A stretch of DNA of 41,711 nt, taken from the NCBI GenBank assembly GCA_903907995.1, contig CAIVQH010000028.1:1-41711 (forward strand), given 5' to 3'. The notes under the pieces are model-generated. The model searched no databases, had not been told where the DNA came from, and saw only the letters and a program-made list of their open reading frames with translations. The stretch comes from an uncultured Verrucomicrobiota bacterium. Its GTDB lineage: Bacteria; Verrucomicrobiota; Verrucomicrobiia; Limisphaerales; UBA9464. Position 1 is the stretch's first letter; each line of letters opens with the position of its first letter. A program made the translations under genes and the position numbers. Shown here piece after piece: positions 27,141 through 35,643 of this stretch.

Positions 27141-28126
27141 TCGGCAGGCTCGTCGAAGATGCGCCGCCGGCCCCAGTGCGCCTGCAGGCGGCTGCGGGTG
27201 CTGTCGAGCAGCACAGCGAGGAAGATGATGGCGGCGGTCACGAGGGGGTAGAGGTAGGGATCGGCATTCAGAATGACGAGGCCGTTCTCGACGCTCTGGA
27301 TGAGGATCGCGCCCAGCACCGTCCCGGGGAACACGCCGCCGCGTCCGCCGAAAAGACTCGTGCCACCCAGCACCGCCGCCGCGATCGCGGTGAACTCGCG
27401 GTTCGTGCCGAAGGTCGGCGACACCGCGCCCAGTTGCGCCAGCGAGAGGATGCCGCCGAGCGCCGCGCAAAACCCACTGAGGACATAGACGGCAACGAGG
27501 AGACGGCCCACGTTCAGACCCGCCTTTTTTGCACCCTCACGGCTCGCACCGACCGCGTAGAGCTGCCGTCCGAACGGCGTGCGCGTCAGCGTGACATGCG
27601 CGAGGGCCACGACCACCGCCGCAAGGACCGGCGGCAGCGGGAGGCCGGCGACCTTGGCGGTGCCGAGGGCGAGGAAGCTGTCCGGCAGGTTCATGGCGCG
27701 GGTCTGGGTCAGCCAGAGCCCGAAGCCGCGTCCGATGTAGAGGGTGCCCAGCGTCGCGATGAAGGCGAGCACGCCCAGCCGCACCACGAGCAGGGCGTTC
27801 AGCGCGCCAACCACCAGCCCGACCGCCACGATGGCCAGCAGCGCGACCGGTAGCGGCGCGCCGGCCAGGGTCAGCTTGCCGGCCACGGCGGCGGCGACAA
27901 ACATGACGGAGCCGACAGACAGATCCACGCCGGCGGTGAGCAGCACGAAGGTCATGCCTACGCCGACGACGGCGGTGGAAGAGGCCTGCACCAGCAGGTT
28001 GGCCAGGTTGGCGGCCGTGAAGAACTTCGGCGACAGCAGACCAAACCCGACGAGCACCGCGGCGAAGAGGACCAGCGTCGCGTGGTTCAGCAGGGGCAGC
28101 AGGAGCCGCTGTCGGGTGGGGTTCAT
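27137..28126 (-). CDS. RbsC-type sugar ABC transporter permease
   Basis: The product is 329 residues with about 8-10 hydrophobic segments. It has the BPD_transp_2 pattern: NLLVQASSTAVVGVGMTFVLLTAGVDLSVGSVMF near the N-terminus and GREGAKKAGLNV in the cytoplasmic coupling loop region. FGGRGGVFPGTVLGAILI follows near the C-terminus. It would form the membrane channel with the second permease at 29616-30605. It overlaps the ATPase stop and the apnL start by ATGA. The substrate is inferred to be D-apiose from the operon. Confidence 0.92.
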   Translation of the reverse strand: MNPTRQRLLLPLLNHATLVLFAAVLVGFGLLSPKFFTAANLANLLVQASSTAVVGVGMTFVLLTAGVDLSVGSVMFVAAAVAGKLTLAGAPLPVALLAIVAVGLVVGALNALLVVRLGVLAFIATLGTLYIGRGFGLWLTQTRAMNLPDSFLALGTAKVAGLPLPPVLAAVVVALAHVTLTRTPFGRQLYAVGASREGAKKAGLNVGRLLVAVYVLSGFCAALGGILSLAQLGAVSPTFGTNREFTAIAAAVLGGTSLFGGRGGVFPGTVLGAILIQSVENGLVILNADPYLYPLVTAAIIFLAVLLDSTRSRLQAHWGRRRIFDEPAE

Positions 28127-29619
28127 GTCGGCAGCGCGGCCCGGAGGATGGCCGAGGAATCGAAGGCGTCCCGGCTGAATTCACCGGTGATCCGCCCCCG
28201 GTTCAGCACGAGCAGGCGGTCGCAGAGGCCGGTGAGTTCCTCCAGCTCGGAGGAGATGACCAGCACGCCGGCCCCGCGATCGGCCAGCTCGTGAATGAGC
28301 TGGTAGATCTCGGCTTTCGCGCCGACGTCGATGCCACGCGTGGGTTCGTCGAGGAGCAGCACCCGGGGTTCCGCGAGCAGCCACTTCGCCAGCACGACCT
28401 TCTGCTGGTTGCCCCCGCTCAGCGTCTGCACAGGCTGCTGGTCCGTCAGCCGGGGTTGGAGGCGGACGGCCGCCCGCACCTTCGCCAGCGCTTCGCGCAG
28501 GCCGGCGATACTGAGAAGGCGCAGGGGTGACCGGGCGTGGCGGCCGAGCGTGACGAGCGCCACATTATCAGCCACCGAGGCTTCAAGACACAGGCCATCG
28601 TCGCGGCGGCTCTCGGTGAGCAGAGCCAGGCCGTGCCGGATGCGTTCCTTGGGCGGGCCAGTCAGGGGCTTGCCTGCCAGCGTAACCGTGCCGGTGGCGT
28701 GCGGATCGAGGCCGAAGAGAATGCGCGCCAGCTCAGTACGGCCGGAGCCCATCAGGCCCGAGATGCCGAGCACCTCGCCACGCCGTAGGGTGAAGGAAAT
28801 GTCCTGCACGACCCCGGGCTGGCCGAGGCCGCGGACTTCCAGCCATGGAGTGCCGTCGGCCTGGCCATTTGACTGGGGCTTCGGAAAAAGCTGCTTCAGC
28901 TCCCGTCCGACCATCAGCGAGACGAGGCGGACCGGATCAAACTCGCGAGCCGTCCCCTGGCCCACGACCGTGCCGTCGCGCAGCACCACCACGTCGTCGG
29001 CCAGCGCGAGGACCTCCCCGAGCGTGTGCGAGATATAGATGAGCGAGCGTCCCTCCGCGCGGAGCTGGCGCACGAGGGCGAAGAGGCGTTCGCGCTCGGG
29101 CACACTGAGTGAGGTTGTAGGCTCATCGAGGATGATGAGCTGCGCGTCGAAGGAGAGCGCCCGAGCGATCTCCAGCAGCTGCCGTTCTCCGGTGGAAAGG
29201 CGGCCGACCGGAGTCGTGGGCGGCAGCCCGAGCCCGACCCGTTGCAGCAGGGCAGCGGCCCGCCCGTGCAGCTCCCACCGGCGGATGAGCGGGCCGCGCG
29301 TCGGGAAATCCGCGAGGAACAGGTTCTCGGCGAGATCAAGGTCCGGAAAGAGATTCAGCTCCTGATGCACGAAGCCGATCCCGGCGAGCCGCGCGTCGCG
29401 GGGGTGGCGGGGTGCGTAGCTGGCACCCTGAAAGCGCATGCTGCCGGCATCGGGCCGCAGGTTACCGCCCAGCAGGTTCATCAGCGTGGACTTGCCCGCA
29501 CCGTTTTCGCCGACGAGGCCGACCACCCGGCCCGGCCCGACGTCAAAGCTCACCGCCTTGAGCACCTCCACCCCCAGGAAGGATTTCCCGACCGACTCGA
29601 ACTGGAGGAGCGGACTCAT
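28123..29619 (-). CDS. RbsA-type sugar ABC transporter ATP-binding protein
   Basis: The product is 498 residues with two ABC domains, as in RbsA/XylG. The first has Walker A GENGAGKST (37-45), a signature LSTGERQ and Walker B LIILDEPTTSL. The second has the degenerate Walker A GLMGSGRTE usual for this family, a good signature LSGGNQQKVVLAKWL and Walker B VLLLDEPTRG. It drives import by the two permeases. I chose the ATG at 29619, which overlaps the upstream permease by ATGA; the longer frame runs through the permease gene. Confidence 0.94.
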   Translation of the reverse strand: MSPLLQFESVGKSFLGVEVLKAVSFDVGPGRVVGLVGENGAGKSTLMNLLGGNLRPDAGSMRFQGASYAPRHPRDARLAGIGFVHQELNLFPDLDLAENLFLADFPTRGPLIRRWELHGRAAALLQRVGLGLPPTTPVGRLSTGERQLLEIARALSFDAQLIILDEPTTSLSVPERERLFALVRQLRAEGRSLIYISHTLGEVLALADDVVVLRDGTVVGQGTAREFDPVRLVSLMVGRELKQLFPKPQSNGQADGTPWLEVRGLGQPGVVQDISFTLRRGEVLGISGLMGSGRTELARILFGLDPHATGTVTLAGKPLTGPPKERIRHGLALLTESRRDDGLCLEASVADNVALVTLGRHARSPLRLLSIAGLREALAKVRAAVRLQPRLTDQQPVQTLSGGNQQKVVLAKWLLAEPRVLLLDEPTRGIDVGAKAEIYQLIHELADRGAGVLVISSELEELTGLCDRLLVLNRGRITGEFSRDAFDSSAILRAALPT

Positions 29620-30605
29620 GCGGCGAGCCAGCGCGTACGGGCGGTGTCGAGCAGCGCGGCGAGCAGGATGACGCCGCCCTTGACCATCATGATGGTGAAA
29701 TGTGAGAGGCCGAGCAGGTTCAGCGCGTTGTCGAGCAGGGTGAGAAAGAGCACTCCAAAGAGCGTCCACAGCACGCGACCCTTCCCGCCGAACAGGCTTG
29801 TGCCGCCGATCACCGTCGCCCCGATCACATCGAGCAGGATGCGCTGGCCCAGCACGGGCGAACCCGTCTCCAGCCGCCCGGTGTAGAGCACGGAGGCGGC
29901 GGCCGCGAGCAAACCGCTGGCGATGTAGGCGGCGATGATCACCGCATCCACCGGTACACCGGAAACGTGGGCCGTGCGGGCATTGAAGCCGACGGCACGC
30001 AGCCAGCGACCGAAGAGCGAACGCTCCAGCAGCAGGTGGACCAGGCCGGCGGAGGAGGCGGCGATCGGCAGGGCCAGCGCGGGCCGCGAACCGAGCACGG
30101 TGAAGGCGGCCGGCAGGTTGCCGACATTCTTCGACTGGGTGAGCCAGATGGCAAAGCCGGAGAGAAACATCATGGCCGTGAGGGTGACCATGAAGGGGGG
30201 CATGTGGAGCTTGGTGACGGCCAAGCCGTTGCCCGCGCCGATGAGCCCGCCGAGGCCGAGCATGGCCACGACGGCGACCGGGGCTGCCAGGGGGCTGCCG
30301 GCGAGCCAGCCGGTGTCGCGGTTCATCACCAGCGCGCCCACGACTGAGGTGAGCGCAATGGTCGAGGTCACCGACAGGTCGATGCCCCCGACGATAAGCA
30401 CGAGCGTCTGGCCCAGGGCGACCACCAGCAGCGGGGCGAGGTTGCCGAGCAGGTTAAGGAAGTTGTCAGTGGAGGCGAGACCGGGCGTGAAGGGGGCGAG
30501 GCCGGCAAAGAGCAGGGCGCACAGGAACAGCACCAGGTATTCGGAGCGGAGCGCCGCTGCGATGAGCGATGGCACTCTCCGTGGTCCGGTGGCGCCGCTG
30601 GTCAT
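29616..30605 (-). CDS. RbsC-type sugar ABC transporter permease
   Basis: The product is 329 residues with BPD_transp_2 features (LVVALGQTLVLIVGGIDLSVTS, VGFNARTAHVSGVPVD, IGGTSLFGGKGRV). It pairs with the other permease. Two starts are close together: ATG 30614 and ATG 30605. I prefer 30605, because GAGGGAG lies at a normal distance upstream of it and only one base before the other. Notably, that ribosome site is part of the intergenic repeat at 30616-30771. Confidence 0.92.
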   Translation of the reverse strand: MTSGATGPRRVPSLIAAALRSEYLVLFLCALLFAGLAPFTPGLASTDNFLNLLGNLAPLLVVALGQTLVLIVGGIDLSVTSTIALTSVVGALVMNRDTGWLAGSPLAAPVAVVAMLGLGGLIGAGNGLAVTKLHMPPFMVTLTAMMFLSGFAIWLTQSKNVGNLPAAFTVLGSRPALALPIAASSAGLVHLLLERSLFGRWLRAVGFNARTAHVSGVPVDAVIIAAYIASGLLAAAASVLYTGRLETGSPVLGQRILLDVIGATVIGGTSLFGGKGRVLWTLFGVLFLTLLDNALNLLGLSHFTIMMVKGGVILLAALLDTARTRWLAA

Positions 30606-30615
30606 TGTGGCCATG

Positions 30616-30771
30616 CTCCCTCACCCCGGCCCTCTCCCGCTGGGAGAGGGAGAATCGTCGCCCGCCCATCCGCGAAAACCAGGCGCGGGACTGGCCGGAA
30701 AAACCGCCCACCAGCCCGCAGTGTTCGCCGGCTGTGCCCTCTCCCAGCGGGAGAGGGTAAGGGTGAGGGAG
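30616..30771. repeat. Paired REP-like inverted repeat in an operon
   Basis: Two 35-nt arms (30616-30650 and 30737-30771) are inverted copies of each other, with 3 mismatches. Each holds a self-complementary hairpin CCCTCTCCC-GC-TGGGAGAGGG. The layout resembles a BIME, with 86 nt between the arms. The gap between the binding-protein gene (ends 30865) and the permease start is otherwise empty. In transporter operons such hairpins stabilise the upstream mRNA, giving more binding protein than permease. The arm next to the permease also supplies its Shine-Dalgarno sequence. Confidence 0.88.
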
Positions 30772-30864
30772 AACGCCCCGTCCACCGTGCCGACGCCCCT
30801 TTGCCAAAGCCTCGAACGTCCACGATGAAAGGATGCGCCTGCGGTCCAGCGACGGTGGCCCCGT

Positions 30865-31893
30865 TCATTTCCGTTTCACGTTCGCGCCCCACATCTGCGC
30901 GGACTTCTCTTTGGCATTGCCCTGATGAATGACGAAGCCCGGATCAAGGATGACCTCGGGCAGGGCCTTGCCCGCGCGCAGGTCCACAATGGCCTGCACG
31001 CTCTGCCGGGCCTCGAAATAGACATCCTGCACGCCCGTGGCGTCGAGATAGCCGTCATTAAGCATCTGCCACGCGGTCGCGTCGCCGTCAAAACCGCCCA
31101 GGATCACGTGGCCCGGCTCGCCCACCTTGTGATATTTGCCGGCACCCTTCAACGCACTGACGATGCCCGGAAGAAGGAAGTCCGAGCTCGTGAAGATGAA
31201 GCTGATGTCGGGATGCGCCTGCAACGCGTTGACGACGCCGGCCTGCGCCTTTTCCTGGTTCCACTCGGTGGGCACGCGAGCCACGACCTCCAGCGTGTCG
31301 CCGGCCGCCTTCACCGCCGCGTCGAAGCCGTCGCGGCGGCCGACCGCGTTGATGTCGCCCAAGTCGCCGATGAGTACCATCGCCTGTTGCTTCTTGCCGG
31401 TCGCCTTCGCCTGGCCGACCAGGTAATCCACGGTCGAGCGGGTGAGCGCGAAATTGTCGGCCACGACGGCGACGGACTTCGCGTCGCTCTTCGCGGCCGG
31501 CCGGTTGAACAGGACGATGGGAATGCCGGCCGCGTTGGCCGCCTTGATCATCGGCAGGCAGGTGCTGGCATCCTTCGGGACGAGGATGATGCCGTCCACC
31601 TTGCGCGTGATGAAGCTGCGGACCTGCTCGAACTGGCGGTTGGCGTCGTTGTCGGCTACAGCCTCGACGACCTTGAAGCCCCGAGAGGCAGCTTCCGCTT
31701 TGATGGCCTCATAACCCGCCACCCAGTACTCGGTCTGCAACGTCTCGAAGGCGACACCGAGGGTGAGCTGCCGGGCGGTGGAATCGGCCGGTGCCATGCC
31801 GGCGGCACCGGATTCGGATTTGCCGCAGCCAGCCAACGCCAGCAAAACGAGCCCGGCGAACAGCCAGGGAAGATGCACCTTCAATGTCTTCAT
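30865..31893 (-). CDS. Sugar-binding lipoprotein of the ABC transporter
   Basis: The product is 342 residues. A lipoprotein signal peptide ends at C23 (LALAGC lipobox), so the protein should be anchored at the periplasmic side. The mature part is a Peripla_BP_4/RbsB-type ligand-binding fold (LGVAFETLQTEYWVAGYEAI, RKVDGIILVPKDAS, AGIPIVLFNRPA, HVILGGFDGDATAW). These motifs fit a pentose or apiose ligand, but the ligand cannot be read directly. It overlaps the oiaC stop by ATGA. The longer frame lies inside oiaC and is not used. Confidence 0.93.
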   Translation of the reverse strand: MKTLKVHLPWLFAGLVLLALAGCGKSESGAAGMAPADSTARQLTLGVAFETLQTEYWVAGYEAIKAEAASRGFKVVEAVADNDANRQFEQVRSFITRKVDGIILVPKDASTCLPMIKAANAAGIPIVLFNRPAAKSDAKSVAVVADNFALTRSTVDYLVGQAKATGKKQQAMVLIGDLGDINAVGRRDGFDAAVKAAGDTLEVVARVPTEWNQEKAQAGVVNALQAHPDISFIFTSSDFLLPGIVSALKGAGKYHKVGEPGHVILGGFDGDATAWQMLNDGYLDATGVQDVYFEARQSVQAIVDLRAGKALPEVILDPGFVIHQGNAKEKSAQMWGANVKRK

Positions 31894-32702
31894 GGGAATC
31901 GTGCGAAAAACGGTTTCAGAAATTCCAGGCTCTGCCGAGCCCAGGCTGCCTCCTTGGCGATGGTTGCTTGCGGATCTGCCTCGGGCGGCGTCCACAGCTC
32001 CAGCACGGCCGTCTGGCACCGGCCGAAGGGCCGCAGTTCCGCCAAAAGCGCGGGGATGTCCAGGGCGCCGCTTCCGGCCGGGCGGCCCTCCACCGTGAAG
32101 CCCATCAGGTAAGGCACACGGCGGATGTGAAAGTCCTTGAGATGAAGGTTCACCGTGTGTGGCCCCAGTTCGCGCACGACCGTTTCCAAGCCCTCCCCTG
32201 CCCCGAGCGAATTGGCGGTGTCGAGGCAGATGCCGACGTTCTCGCTGCCGGCTGCCTCGACGATGTCGCGCAAAGTGCGGGCGGGAAAGCGGTCATGATT
32301 CTCCAGCCCGAGCAACAGGCCATCCAGCAGCGGCGTGGTCTCACGCAGGATGGCGACGACCTCCGCCGACGTCGGCTCGCAGCCGGCGTCATCAATGACA
32401 AAGCGAACCAGCCGCGCTCCGGCCCGGCGGGCGAGCGCGGCGTAGGTGGCGACTCGCTCCACCGTTAGACGACGGGCACCCACCTCCAATTCCACTCCCT
32501 CCGCGCGGGCCCGATCCAGGAAACGTGCGAGCCGCGCCGGGTCCAAGGTGTGCAGCGGCAGGTTGTCGCCGACCTGCAGAAGCCCCAGCCCGTGCTCCTG
32601 ACAACGATCGAGCAGGCCCAGCTCATCCAGCGCGTGGGCAGGACGAGAATCAGGCGTGCCGACCGCCCAGCCGTAGGTGTAGCTGCTGAGACCGAGACGC
32701 AT
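31890..32702 (-). CDS. oiaC: 3-oxo-isoapionate decarboxylase, xylose-isomerase-like TIM barrel
   Basis: The product is 270 residues of the AP-endonuclease-2/xylose-isomerase-like family. It opens with MRLGLSSYTYGWAVG and shows the metal-site candidates GLENHDRF, VGICLDTANS, NLHLKDF and AVLELWTPP. In the D-apiose pathway OiaC decarboxylates 3-oxo-isoapionate to L-erythrulose. The family identity is firm. The exact reaction is inferred from my memory of OiaC and from apnO just upstream (4 nt) and apsD and apnL in the same operon; other members of the fold are isomerases or epimerases. ATGA overlap joins it to the binding-protein gene. Confidence 0.75.
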   Translation of the reverse strand: MRLGLSSYTYGWAVGTPDSRPAHALDELGLLDRCQEHGLGLLQVGDNLPLHTLDPARLARFLDRARAEGVELEVGARRLTVERVATYAALARRAGARLVRFVIDDAGCEPTSAEVVAILRETTPLLDGLLLGLENHDRFPARTLRDIVEAAGSENVGICLDTANSLGAGEGLETVVRELGPHTVNLHLKDFHIRRVPYLMGFTVEGRPAGSGALDIPALLAELRPFGRCQTAVLELWTPPEADPQATIAKEAAWARQSLEFLKPFFARFP

Positions 32703-32706
32703 GGGG

Positions 32707-33537
32707 TCACTTCCGGGTGATGTCCCGCACCTGTTCGCGGATGTCCGGCAGCTCAAAGATCTTCTGCCAGCCCTCCTTGAAAAGCACCGGCTTGGCGCGC
32801 TTGCTGATCTTGTAGGCCGCATCGGAGAAAGTCCCGTTCACCTCGCCGAAGAGCACCGCGATCTGGATGCGCAGATGACCGAGGACAAAATCCCGGACGG
32901 CATCGCCGGGCACCCCGGCGGCGACGAGGCGGTCATGGCCTTCCCTCACGACCTCCATGCAGGTCTGCGCGAGGGTCTCCACGAGGGCCGGCTCCAGCAT
33001 GGCCATCTGTTCGAGACTTACCCGATGCACGCGGCTCACGGGGGCATACATGGCCGTCGAGATCTCCACTCCCAATGCGTAGTAGCTTTCCGCCCCCCAC
33101 ATCAGTGCGACCACAATGGCCTGCTTCGCTGAGATGCCACCGTAGAAGTCGCGGAAGGCCGGCTCGGTCGGTTCCCAGTTGAAGACCGACGGATGGCACG
33201 GATGGGCGATCACACAGCCGATGTCGTCGCGACGGGGCAGCTGGTCATCGAGCGGGGCGGCCGGATCAAGCGTCAGGAGCAGCGCTCCCGCTTTCATCAG
33301 GGGTACCACTTCGTGCGCCACCGCTCCGATGGCCACATCCGGCACGGCGAGGATCACCACGTCCGACTCTGGCACGGCTTCCGCCTGCCGCCCGACGGTG
33401 ACGCCGCGGTGCCGCAGGTTCTCCACGCCGGTTGGAGACACCTCGAGGTAGTGGACCCGGTAGGGGGTGCGGACGAAATTGTCGGTGAGCCGGCAGCCCA
33501 TTTTGCCGCCGGCGCCGACGAGGGTGATGGTCTTCAT
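32707..33537 (-). CDS. apnO: D-apionate oxidoisomerase
   Basis: The product is 276 residues. A Rossmann NAD(P) motif opens it (ITLVGAGGKMGCRLTDN), followed by VVILAVPDVAIGAVAHEVVP and VIAHPCHPSVFNWEP. The C-terminal half is the all-helical domain annotated as phosphogluconate-dehydrogenase C-terminal-like. This matches ApnO, which converts D-apionate to 3-oxo-isoapionate by combined oxidation and isomerisation. The ATG at 33537 follows CCTGGA; an ATG four codons earlier (33549) is possible. It lies 47 nt after apsD, the largest gap in this part of the operon. Confidence 0.8.
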   Translation of the reverse strand: MKTITLVGAGGKMGCRLTDNFVRTPYRVHYLEVSPTGVENLRHRGVTVGRQAEAVPESDVVILAVPDVAIGAVAHEVVPLMKAGALLLTLDPAAPLDDQLPRRDDIGCVIAHPCHPSVFNWEPTEPAFRDFYGGISAKQAIVVALMWGAESYYALGVEISTAMYAPVSRVHRVSLEQMAMLEPALVETLAQTCMEVVREGHDRLVAAGVPGDAVRDFVLGHLRIQIAVLFGEVNGTFSDAAYKISKRAKPVLFKEGWQKIFELPDIREQVRDITRK

Positions 33538-33584
33538 TCCAGGGAACATTGGTCAGGGTTCGGGATCGGATTGCTTTTTACGTT

Positions 33585-34607
33585 TCAAAGGATGGGCACC
33601 GCCTGGCCGCTGCGGGCCGATTCATAGGCGGCGAACACCAAACGGAGGGTTTTCAAATTGTCTTCGGCCGCGGTCTCGGCCGGTGTGTCCGTCTGGAGGG
33701 CACGCAGCAGGTCCGCGTGGCAGGCCACGATGCTCGAATGCACCAGCGCATAGCGTGGATCGGCCCAGGCATAGAAAGGCGGCGGGCAACGCCGGGAATG
33801 AGTCCCGGTCGCGGTGGTGACGCGGATCCAGAAATCGGGCCCAAGCTCGACCGAGCCCTGTTCGCCCTCCACGAAAACATACGCCTCGGGAAAACGGTCG
33901 TGCTCCACCCGGCTGGCGTAGCTGAGGTTCACGGTGACCGTGGCGCCACCACGCTGATGGAGCACCACCGTCGCGGCATCCTCGCCCCGGATGTCGCGAT
34001 GCACGCGGTGTGTCTGGCAGTAAAGGCGGTCCGCCTCGCCAAAGAGGAAACGCCCTACATCCAGGATATGGGTGCCCATGTCGGTCAGGATGAACTGCTC
34101 CAGCTCTTTCAGGAACGGCTGGTTGTCGAACACGGGGAAGCTGTTGCAATAGTCGATGCGGGCGCGGAAGACCGGGCCAATCACGCCGGAATCCAGCACG
34201 CTTTTCAGCGCCCTGATCGGGGCCTGCCAGCGCCAGTTCTCATGGACCGACAGCTTCACCTTGGCCTGCTGACAGGCGGCGACCATCGCCTCGGCGTCCG
34301 CCAGGGTTGGCGCGAGCGGCTTCTGGCAGATCGCGTGCACCCCGTGCCGGGCGGCCAGTTCTACGAACTGCCGGTGCGTGCCGACATCGGTGACAATGTC
34401 CACGAAATCCGGACACTCGACCCGCAGCAGTTCCTCCGCGTCGTCATAGACCGCCGGCACTTTGAATTCGCGCGCCAGCGCCTCCGCCTTCGCCCGGGTG
34501 CGGTTGTAGAGCGCGACACAGCGGACGCCGGGCACTTCACGCCACGCCGCGAGCTGGTAGCGCGCCCAGAAGCCGGTGCCGAGGAGGGCGAAGCGGAGTT
34601 CGTTCAT
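33585..34607 (-). CDS. apsD: D-apiose dehydrogenase, Gfo/Idh/MocA family
   Basis: The product is 340 residues. The N-terminal Rossmann fold reads RFALLGTGFWARYQLAAW; the typical EKP motif of the family is CQKPLAP here. Then come HENWRWQAPIRALK and PVFDNQPFLKELEQFILTDMGTHILDVGRFLFGEA, which match my memory of ApsD closely. ApsD oxidises D-apiose to D-apionolactone with NAD(P). The start at 34607 overlaps the stop of the PD40 gene (ATGA), so the two are coupled. Related family members act on other sugars, but the operon supports this one. Confidence 0.83.
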   Translation of the reverse strand: MNELRFALLGTGFWARYQLAAWREVPGVRCVALYNRTRAKAEALAREFKVPAVYDDAEELLRVECPDFVDIVTDVGTHRQFVELAARHGVHAICQKPLAPTLADAEAMVAACQQAKVKLSVHENWRWQAPIRALKSVLDSGVIGPVFRARIDYCNSFPVFDNQPFLKELEQFILTDMGTHILDVGRFLFGEADRLYCQTHRVHRDIRGEDAATVVLHQRGGATVTVNLSYASRVEHDRFPEAYVFVEGEQGSVELGPDFWIRVTTATGTHSRRCPPPFYAWADPRYALVHSSIVACHADLLRALQTDTPAETAAEDNLKTLRLVFAAYESARSGQAVPIL

Positions 34608-35551
34608 GGTGTCCGCAACGGTTTCCACGAAGCGCGGCTGCCATCAATCGCCATCTGATAATGGAGCGGCTCGATGACCTGCGCCTCGCGTCCGTCCGGC
34701 CGGATGATCCAGACGGGCCGTTTGTCCGCCGGCTTCTCCGCATACACCTTCACCATGCGCTCGGAATTGCTCCAGTAGCGCTCGTCGGTGCGCCGGAAGG
34801 AGATCCACTTTCCATCGGGCGACCATGCGCTCGGCGTGCAGACGCTCGTCCCGCCGAACTGGGTGAGCTGGCGCTGGCCAGTGCCATCCGCACCGATGAT
34901 GAAGAGCTCCAGCGCGTTGCCGACGGGAAACGAATAGACCAGCTCACGCGAGTCGGGCGACCAGTTGGGGAAGGTCGCGCCCACCTTGCTCGTCGTCGGG
35001 ACGACGCGCCGTTTGCCGGAGCCGTCCCAGTTCATCACGTACACCGTGACGCCGCCCTCCGGCGGATGCCCCGTGTAGCAGATGCTCCGGCCGTCGGGTG
35101 AGAGCGTGGGATCATGGCCCTCGCCCATCATTTGCAGATCGGTGCCATCGGGCCGGATGCTGGCCATCTCCGGCTTGTCACCATGCATCCCGAAAACAAT
35201 GCGCTCGCCCCGGGGCGTCTTCTGCCAGCTCGGCATGTAGCAGACTTTGGGCGAACTGAGCAGACGGCGGACGTGCGATCCGTCCGCCCGCATCACCCAC
35301 AGGTTGGTCGAATGCTCGCGGTCGCTCATGAAGCAGACCTGCTTTGCGTCCGGCGACCAGCATGGGTAGCGGTCCTCCGACTTGGGTGCCCGCGAGAGGT
35401 TCGTCATGTCCCCAGTCTCCGGGTCGGCGACGAACACCTCGGTGTCGCCCGTGCGCACGGACGTGACGAGCAACCGCTGCCCGGCCAGCGGGCCGGCGAA
35501 CGCGCCGATGGCGGTGGACATGACCAGGGTGAGACAGAGGAGGAACTTCAT
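34604..35551 (-). CDS. Secreted PD40/TolB-like beta-propeller protein
   Basis: The product is 315 residues. A signal peptide (about 1-20, ending AFA-GP) leads into repeated WD40-like PD40 units: WSPDAKQVCFMSDREHSTNLWVM, WQKTPRGERIVFG, LSPDGRSICYTG, WSPDSRELVYSFP and WSPDGKWISFRRTDE. Such propellers bind ligands or carry lyase activity, but no known catalytic motif is seen. I chose the ATG at 35551; the longer frame lacks a signal peptide. It is the first gene of the apiose operon, coupled to apsD by ATGA. It may therefore release or bind the apiose substrate outside the cytoplasm; this is inference. No clear promoter is seen in the 92-nt gap upstream. Confidence 0.85.
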   Translation of the reverse strand: MKFLLCLTLVMSTAIGAFAGPLAGQRLLVTSVRTGDTEVFVADPETGDMTNLSRAPKSEDRYPCWSPDAKQVCFMSDREHSTNLWVMRADGSHVRRLLSSPKVCYMPSWQKTPRGERIVFGMHGDKPEMASIRPDGTDLQMMGEGHDPTLSPDGRSICYTGHPPEGGVTVYVMNWDGSGKRRVVPTTSKVGATFPNWSPDSRELVYSFPVGNALELFIIGADGTGQRQLTQFGGTSVCTPSAWSPDGKWISFRRTDERYWSNSERMVKVYAEKPADKRPVWIIRPDGREAQVIEPLHYQMAIDGSRASWKPLRTP

Positions 35552-35643
35552 AGCTGAAAGCGCAGAATGACGGAGCGCGACGCGGGAAGCTTGACCGATC
35601 TGAGCAGAGTGTCGGACGGATTTTGACGCCACAAAGCGCGCCT

